Shown: positions 60,081 through 64,000 of the stretch, one piece after another
How positions within the stretch are numbered: position 1 is the stretch's first letter
Layout of the letters: each line of letters opens with the position of its first letter
Assembly: GCF_014650455.1 (NCBI RefSeq)
Contig: NZ_BMUZ01000012.1
Location: 248,001 to 312,000 of the forward strand
DNA from: Streptomyces xanthochromogenes
Lineage (GTDB): Bacteria; Actinomycetota; Actinomycetes; Streptomycetales; Streptomycetaceae
Direction of reading: 5' to 3'
DNA: 64,000 nt
Made by a program: the position numbers and the translations under genes
The notes under the pieces: generated by a model
Told to the model about the DNA's origin: nothing
The model's input: only the letters and a program-made list of their open reading frames with translations
The model's database searches: none

Positions 60081-60899
60081 GTGGCCGATCTCATCACCGT
60101 CGAGGACCCCGACGACCCCCGTCTGCGCGACTACACGGGCCTGACCGACGTGGAACTGCGGCGCCGCCGCGAGCCCGCCGAAGGCCTCTTCATCGCCGAG
60201 GGCGAGAAGGTCATCAGACGGGCCAAGGACGCCGGTTACGAGATGCGCTCGATGCTGCTCTCGGCCAAGTGGGTCGACGTCATGCGGGACGTCATCGACG
60301 AGCTTCCGGCGCCCGTGTACGCGGTCAGCCCGGACCTCGCCGAGCGCGTCACGGGCTACCACGTGCACCGCGGCGCGCTCGCCTCGATGCAGCGCAAGCC
60401 GCTCCCGGCCGCGGACGAACTCCTCACCACCGCCCGCCGCGTGGTGGTCATGGAAGCCGTCAACGACCACACCAACATCGGTGCGATCTTCCGCAGCGCG
60501 GCCGCCCTCGGCATGGACGCGGTCCTGCTCTCGCCGGACTGCGCCGACCCGCTGTACCGGCGCTCGGTGAAGGTGTCGATGGGCGCGGTCTTCTCGGTCC
60601 CGTACGCCCGTCTGGAATCCTGGCCCAAGGGGCTGGAGACGGTCCGCGGGGCCGGCTACCGCCTGCTCGCCCTGACGCCCGACGAAAAGGCCTCCAGCAT
60701 CGAGGAGGCGGCCCCGCACAAGCTGGACAAGGTGGCTTTGATGCTGGGCGCCGAGGGCGACGGCCTCTCCACCCAGGCCCTGGTGGCGGCCGACGAGTGG
60801 GTCCGCATCCCGATGGCCCACGGGGTCGACTCCCTGAACGTGGGCGCGGCGGCGGCGGTGGCCTTCTACGCGGTGGCGACGGGCCGCCCGACGGCGTAG
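60081..60899 (+). CDS. SpoU/TrmH-family RNA methyltransferase
   Basis: 272 residues. N-terminal binding domain (EGLFIAEGEKVIRRAKDAGY) and SPOUT knot motifs: VVMEAVNDHTNIGAIFRSAAALG, LMLGAEGDGLSTQ and IPMAHGVDSLNVGAAAAVAFY. Second SpoU protein in the window, not closely similar to the first. GTG 60081; no strong Shine-Dalgarno, possibly leaderless. RNA target unknown. Confidence 0.88.
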   Translation: MADLITVEDPDDPRLRDYTGLTDVELRRRREPAEGLFIAEGEKVIRRAKDAGYEMRSMLLSAKWVDVMRDVIDELPAPVYAVSPDLAERVTGYHVHRGALASMQRKPLPAADELLTTARRVVVMEAVNDHTNIGAIFRSAAALGMDAVLLSPDCADPLYRRSVKVSMGAVFSVPYARLESWPKGLETVRGAGYRLLALTPDEKASSIEEAAPHKLDKVALMLGAEGDGLSTQALVAADEWVRIPMAHGVDSLNVGAAAAVAFYAVATGRPTA

Positions 60900-60926
60900 C
60901 CGACCCAAGCCCCCGCTTTCACCCCG

Positions 60927-60948
60927 GGGGCGCGGGGGACCGCGCGAC
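60927..60948. repeat. Half copy of the Streptomyces intergenic repeat
   Basis: GGGGCGCGGGGGACCGCGCG (continuing AC) matches the left arm at 44360 with one difference. It lies between convergent genes (SpoU methylase and Ser/Thr kinase). No matching right arm nearby. Confidence 0.6.
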
Positions 60949-61007
60949 AGGCCCGGGTCGGACCGCGCCCGAAACGCAGGCGCCCTCCTGGAAACCCGCT
61001 GGAGCCC

Positions 61008-62255
61008 TCAGAACTGCTTGACCGCGGCGATCCCCAGCAGAACGATCAGCGTCACCAGGACGAACACGGTGAGCCGCTGCCGCAGCAGCCGCGGGTTCGC
61101 CGGCCGCAGCCCACCGCCCGAGGTACGCGCCCCGGGCCGCGTACCCGGCCGCCCACCGGGCCGGGAGCCACTGCGCGGCCCACCCGGACGCGAGCCACCC
61201 GTGCGCGGCGCCGAACCCGAACCGGACCCCGTACGCGGCGCCGAACCCGAACCGGACCCCGTACGGGCCCCGGTCCCGGACCGCGGCCCGGGCGAAGAAC
61301 CGGTGCCCCGCCCCGCATCGGTATACCGCTGCGTCCGCTCGTCGAGCCGCCCCGTGGGCCGCTCGGTCTCGATCCGCTCCCGCTGGGCCGGAGGCCGTAC
61401 GTCCTGACCCGGCCCGTGCAGGCCGCCCTGGGCCTCCCGCGCCGCGATCTCCTTGAGCCGCATGGAGAGCTGGAGCGTGCTGGGCCGCTCCTCGGGGTCC
61501 TTGGCCAGGCACGCCCGCACGAGCGGGGCGAGCGCGTCCGGTACGCCCCGCAGCTGGGCCTCCTCGTGCACCACGCGGTAGAGCATCACCTCGGAACTGC
61601 CGTGCCCGAAGGGCGAGTCGCCCATGGCGGCGTACGCGAGGGTCGCGCCGAGCGAGAAGACGTCCGTGGCCGGTGTGACCGCGGCGCCCCGCACCTGCTC
61701 GGGGGCGAGGAAGCCGGGGGAGCCGACCGCCGTGCCGACATGGGTCAGCGTCGAGGCGCCGGTGGCCCAGGCGATGCCGAAGTCGATGATCCTGGGCCCC
61801 TTCGGGGACAGCAGGATGTTGGACGGCTTGAGGTCGCGGTGGACGACACCCGCCTCGTGCACCGCGACGAGCCCCTCGGACAGCGCCGCCCCGATCGCCG
61901 CGGCCTCGGCGGCCGTCAGCGGACCCTCCTCGGCGACCTTGTCGTGCAGCGAGGGTCCGGGCACGTACTGAGTGGCGAACCAGGGCCGCTCGGCCTCCAG
62001 GTCGGCGGCCACGAGCCGGGCCGTACAACCGCCCCGGATCCGCCGGGCGGCCGAGACCTCACGGGCGAACCGGGACCTGAACTCCTGGTCCTCGGCGAGG
62101 TCGGGCCGGATCACCTTCAGTGCCACCCGCTGCCCGCGCCGGTCGGAGCCGAGGTACACGACCCCCATGCCGCCCGCACCGAGACGCCGGTGGAGCCTGA
62201 ACGAGCCGACGACACGCGGGTCCTCGCGCCGGAGCCGCATCATCGCCATTTTCAT
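61008..62255 (-). CDS. Tail-anchored serine/threonine protein kinase
   Basis: 415 residues. Hanks kinase domain (about 18-275): LGAGGMGVVYLG (P-loop), VALKVIRP (Lys), HRDLKPSNILL (catalytic loop), IIDFGIAW and PEQVRGAAVTPATDVFSLG (APE-like, with P-E-Q). A Gly/Ser/Arg/Pro-rich linker with two 10-residue repeats (SGSGSAPRTG) follows; a single C-terminal helix (VFVLVTLIVLLGIAAV) anchors it, with nothing outside the membrane. ATG 62255 chosen; ATGs at 62249 and 62243 are close alternatives. No sensor domain. Confidence 0.88.
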   Translation of the reverse strand: MKMAMMRLRREDPRVVGSFRLHRRLGAGGMGVVYLGSDRRGQRVALKVIRPDLAEDQEFRSRFAREVSAARRIRGGCTARLVAADLEAERPWFATQYVPGPSLHDKVAEEGPLTAAEAAAIGAALSEGLVAVHEAGVVHRDLKPSNILLSPKGPRIIDFGIAWATGASTLTHVGTAVGSPGFLAPEQVRGAAVTPATDVFSLGATLAYAAMGDSPFGHGSSEVMLYRVVHEEAQLRGVPDALAPLVRACLAKDPEERPSTLQLSMRLKEIAAREAQGGLHGPGQDVRPPAQRERIETERPTGRLDERTQRYTDAGRGTGSSPGPRSGTGARTGSGSGSAPRTGSGSGSAPRTGGSRPGGPRSGSRPGGRPGTRPGARTSGGGLRPANPRLLRQRLTVFVLVTLIVLLGIAAVKQF

Positions 62256-62449
62256 CCCCGCTGCCAGTCCTGTTGACGTGGCACAGCTTACGTACCCGTC
62301 GCCCGGTGTGCTCATAGGCCGCGCCCTCGCGGCCCGGGCGATTGTCAGTGCCGAGTGGGAAACTTGAGGAGTGGTCAGCAGGCCGCGGATCCATGGCCGC
62401 TGCCCCGTGCGAGATCTCAACGGTCCGTCGCAGAAGGGGGTTTGGATCT

Positions 62450-62728
62450 ATGAAGGGTGACCGCGTGGAGATAGTGGTGGACGCGGGAGACACGACCCGG
62501 ACGTACGAAGTGGTGGCAAGCCGGGCGGGTCGCAGAGTGGAAACCGCGGTCCGCCGCGGGGTGGTGGAAGTGAGCGAAGTCACCCGCAGCGGCACGGTCG
62601 TGCGCACCGCGCGCTTCATGGCCACCCGGGTGCTCGCCCTGGTCGAGCAGCCGGTCCCCAGGGAGGACGCGGGGGAGGCGGAGGCCCGCGCCCAGGGGCG
62701 TCCCCTCCGGGAAGACCCCAAGGTGTAG
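62450..62728 (+). CDS. Small conserved-looking protein of unknown function
   Basis: 92 residues. Strongly beta pattern: VEIVVDAGDTTRTYEVVASR then VETAVRRGVVEVSEVTR. C-terminal third is Glu/Arg/Pro-rich. No signal or membrane segment. ATG 62450 follows AGAAGGGGG at 9 bases. Divergent from the kinase gene. I do not recognise it. Confidence 0.65.
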   Translation: MKGDRVEIVVDAGDTTRTYEVVASRAGRRVETAVRRGVVEVSEVTRSGTVVRTARFMATRVLALVEQPVPREDAGEAEARAQGRPLREDPKV

Positions 62729-62846
62729 GGGCCCGTCTCCACCCTGGGGAGTAGTCGCGGGGGTGACGGCTCATCCCCTGGGAGGCCAGGAGATCGGTAC
62801 GAGGGCATGACGTCCGCGGCCCCGCGCATCCCTACTGTTGAAGACA

Positions 62847-62892
62847 AGCGGCGGGTGGTGCACTCGTCCCCCGAGGTCAAACACCCGCCGCT
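62847..62892 (+). promoter_or_regulatory. Hairpin leader of the small membrane protein gene
   Basis: AGCGGCGGGTG and CACCCGCCGCT form an 11-bp stem with a 24-base loop. A TACTGT box (62833-62838) lies just upstream, so the stem would be at the very 5' end of the mRNA, 105 bases before ATG 62997. Confidence 0.45.
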
Positions 62893-62996
62893 GCAAACAG
62901 ACAACCGGCGAGCAGGCCCCGCAAGCGCGTGACCTGCGAGCAGGCGGCCGAACCAGGCAGCCGAACGACCAGGCCATGAACGAACGGGAGAGGACC

Positions 62997-63206
62997 ATGG
63001 CGGACACCGCTGCGCGGACGATGATCCGCACGCAGGGACGCAGGGCGTTCGGCGCCGCGTTCGGCGCCCGCCGGTCCGGCCCGCGCCACCCCCTGGTGGC
63101 GACGGCCATGGTCCTTCCCCTGGCGGCCCTGCTCGTAGTCGTCTTCGGCGGCTGGGACGCGGTGGTCACACAAGCGTCGTCCGTGGGCGTGATGCTGGGG
63201 CGCTGA
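62997..63206 (+). CDS. Small single-pass membrane protein
   Basis: 69 residues: a basic N-terminus (MIRTQGRRAFGAAFGARRSG) and one membrane helix (LVATAMVLPLAALLVVVFGGW). ATG 62997 has GAGAGGA just upstream; ATG 62976 would add MNERERT. Normal codon bias. Function unknown. Followed by a very strong terminator. Confidence 0.6.
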   Translation: MADTAARTMIRTQGRRAFGAAFGARRSGPRHPLVATAMVLPLAALLVVVFGGWDAVVTQASSVGVMLGR

Positions 63207-63294
63207 GCGGCGCTCCGGACCCGGTAGAGCGGACCGGGTCGGGGACATCGAGCCTTTTCAACCCCGTGGGGACGGGGGTGCGGCGGACGGCTGT

Positions 63295-63342
63295 AAAAGG
63301 CGGTGCCCGATCGGCTGGGGAGCCGATCGGGCACCGCCTTTT
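63295..63342. terminator. 22-bp perfect bidirectional terminator
   Basis: Stem from AAAAGGCGGTGCCCG through CGGCT, loop GGGG, then the exact complement ending in TTTT. The A/T tails on both sides make it work on both strands: for the small membrane gene (+) and as backup for the tRNA operon (-). Confidence 0.85.
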
Positions 63343-63428
63343 GCGCGTGCCTCGCACGCCGGCCAGGACTCCGACCGGGCTTCTCCGCCCGGCAGTTGAC
63401 CTGGTGCGCCGATCCGGGAACCAACGAC

Positions 63429-63462
63429 GAAACCCCCGGCCTTGGTGAAGGTCGGGGGTTTC
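63429..63462 (-). terminator. Terminator of the tRNA operon
   Basis: GAAACCCCCGGCCTT pairs with AAGGTCGGGGGTTTC (one G-T pair), loop GGTGA. It lies just 3' of the last tRNA-Val on the minus strand. Confidence 0.7.
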
Positions 63463-63465
63463 GGG

Positions 63466-63540
63466 TGGTGCGCGATACTGGGATTGAACCAGTGACCTCT
63501 TCCGTGTCAGGGAAGCGCTCTCCCGCTGAGCTAATCGCGC
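63466..63540 (-). tRNA. tRNA-Val (GAC), copy with encoded CCA
   Basis: Cloverleaf closes: acceptor GCGCGAT/ATCGCGC, anticodon loop CTGACAC (anticodon GAC, reads GUC/GUU), T-loop TTCAATC. Discriminator A. The 3' CCA is encoded (63466-63468). Confidence 0.95.
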
Positions 63541-63586
63541 GGGACGACCCCACGTCTTACAGGGCCGGTTACTTCGTGTTACTGCG

Positions 63587-63658
63587 TGCGCGATACTGGG
63601 ATTGAACCAGTGACCTCTTCCGTGTCAGGGAAGCGCTCTCCCGCTGAGCTAATCGCGC
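63587..63658 (-). tRNA. tRNA-Val (GAC), copy without encoded CCA
   Basis: Identical 72-base body to the copy at 63469-63540, shifted by exactly 118 bases. CGC rather than CCA follows, so the end must be added by the tRNA nucleotidyltransferase. Confidence 0.95.
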
Positions 63659-63704
63659 GGGACGACCCCACGTCTCACGGGGCCGGTTACTTCGTGTTAC
63701 TGCG

Positions 63705-63776
63705 TGCGCGATACTGGGATTGAACCAGTGACCTCTTCCGTGTCAGGGAAGCGCTCTCCCGCTGAGCTAATCGCGC
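63705..63776 (-). tRNA. tRNA-Val (GAC), copy without encoded CCA
   Basis: Third identical 72-base body, again 118 bases on. No encoded CCA. First of the three to be transcribed. Confidence 0.95.
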
Positions 63777-63777
63777 T

Positions 63778-63851
63778 TGGAGGTGGAGACGGGATTTGAA
63801 CCCGTGTAGACGGCTTTGCAGGCCGTTGCCTCGCCTCTCGGCCACTCCACC
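63778..63851 (-). tRNA. tRNA-Cys (GCA)
   Basis: Acceptor GGTGGAG/CTCCACC, anticodon loop CTGCAAA (GCA), T-loop TTCAAAT. Discriminator U73, the Cys identity base. CCA is encoded (63778-63780). One base upstream of the Val array. Confidence 0.95.
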
Positions 63852-63890
63852 AGGAGTGCATATGGGGGTTCGGGAAGATCCCCCACATCG

Positions 63891-63963
63891 AGCGGACGAC
63901 GAGATTCGAACTCGCGACCCTCACCTTGGCAAGGTGATGCTCTACCAACTGAGCCACGTCCGC
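63891..63963 (-). tRNA. tRNA-Gly (GCC)
   Basis: Acceptor GCGGACG/CGTCCGC, anticodon loop TTGCCAA (GCC), T-loop TTCGAAT, discriminator U. CCA not encoded. First tRNA of the minus-strand cluster seen here. Confidence 0.95.
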
Positions 63964-64000
63964 TTGTCGTTTCCGTTTCGCTTGCGCGTCCCGGCGACGT

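Larger units (their letters stand above)
63469..63776. repeat. 118-bp tandem repeat containing tRNA-Val
   Basis: tRNA (72) plus spacer (46) repeats at exact 118-base steps. The two complete spacers (63541-63586, 63659-63704) differ at two positions only, so the duplications are recent or kept alike by recombination. Confidence 0.85.

Noticed and set aside
63466..63963. Integrated element or attachment site at the tRNA cluster
   Set aside because: No integrase, no partial tRNA 3' duplicate apart from the full tandem Val copies, and no atypical base composition nearby.

Overview
The window is a contiguous stretch of a high-GC actinobacterial chromosome, almost certainly Streptomyces. The signs are very strong G/C bias at third codon positions, frequent GTG and TTG starts, -10 boxes of the TAGGCT/TAGGGT type directly in front of start codons (leaderless mRNAs), and a core-gene order (infC-rpmI-rplT, pheST, argCJBDR, argH, metNIQ, cobL/cobT/cobA) that I recall, from memory only, from the S. 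coelicolor right-of-centre core region. I see no prophage, transposase, CRISPR array or antibiotic gene cluster.

Layout. 1-4.9 kb: an ethanolamine assimilation locus (permease, GntR regulator, glutamine-synthetase-like ligase GlnA4, aldehyde dehydrogenase, SDR dehydrogenase) with one 21-bp motif in both regulator-flanking gaps. 5-11.7 kb: secreted HAD phosphatase, DUF2510 protein, PLP enzyme, an unknown membrane protein translationally coupled to a mycosin-type subtilase, and SseB-like and DUF1844 proteins. 12.1-20 kb: IF3/L35/L20 with a structured attenuator-like leader and a probable ATC start, an rRNA/tRNA methylase, an orphan histidine kinase and pheST. 20-29 kb: SpoIIE-type phosphatase, TPR regulator, NUDIX, hydroxybutyryl-CoA dehydrogenase, Tat-exported glycosidase-like protein, and an EamA exporter head-to-head with a MocR regulator. 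29-34.5 kb: two ECF sigma modules of different types, ECF42-like with a YciI/DGPF protein and ECF41-like with a flavin oxidoreductase. 34.7-42.1 kb: arginine biosynthesis under ArgR control (argC, J, B, D, R, then argH). 42.1-49.4 kb: TetR/MFS efflux pair, acyltransferase, GlpQ, small membrane proteins, HAD phosphatase. 49.4-52.4 kb: methionine ABC transporter metNIQ preceded by a short Cys/Met-codon-rich leader peptide gene with attenuator-like base pairing. 53.3-60 kb: cobalamin genes, including a 1190-residue BluB-CobT fusion with a roughly 620-residue low-complexity N-terminus. 60-64 kb: SpoU methylase, tail-anchored Ser/Thr kinase, two small proteins, and a tRNA cluster on the minus strand (Gly, Cys, and three Val genes in an exact 118-bp period).

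How the parts work together. Most units are self-contained operons with visible local control: GntR and ArgR operators, a TetR operator that doubles as a terminator, ECF promoters, a PHO-box candidate and two leader attenuator candidates (infC, metN). The most novel-looking item is the metNIQ leader peptide. The fusion architecture of CobT, the dual ECF neighbourhood and the overlapping divergent start codons at 27185-27188 also merit a look. All calls come from reading the sequence; no database search was run.
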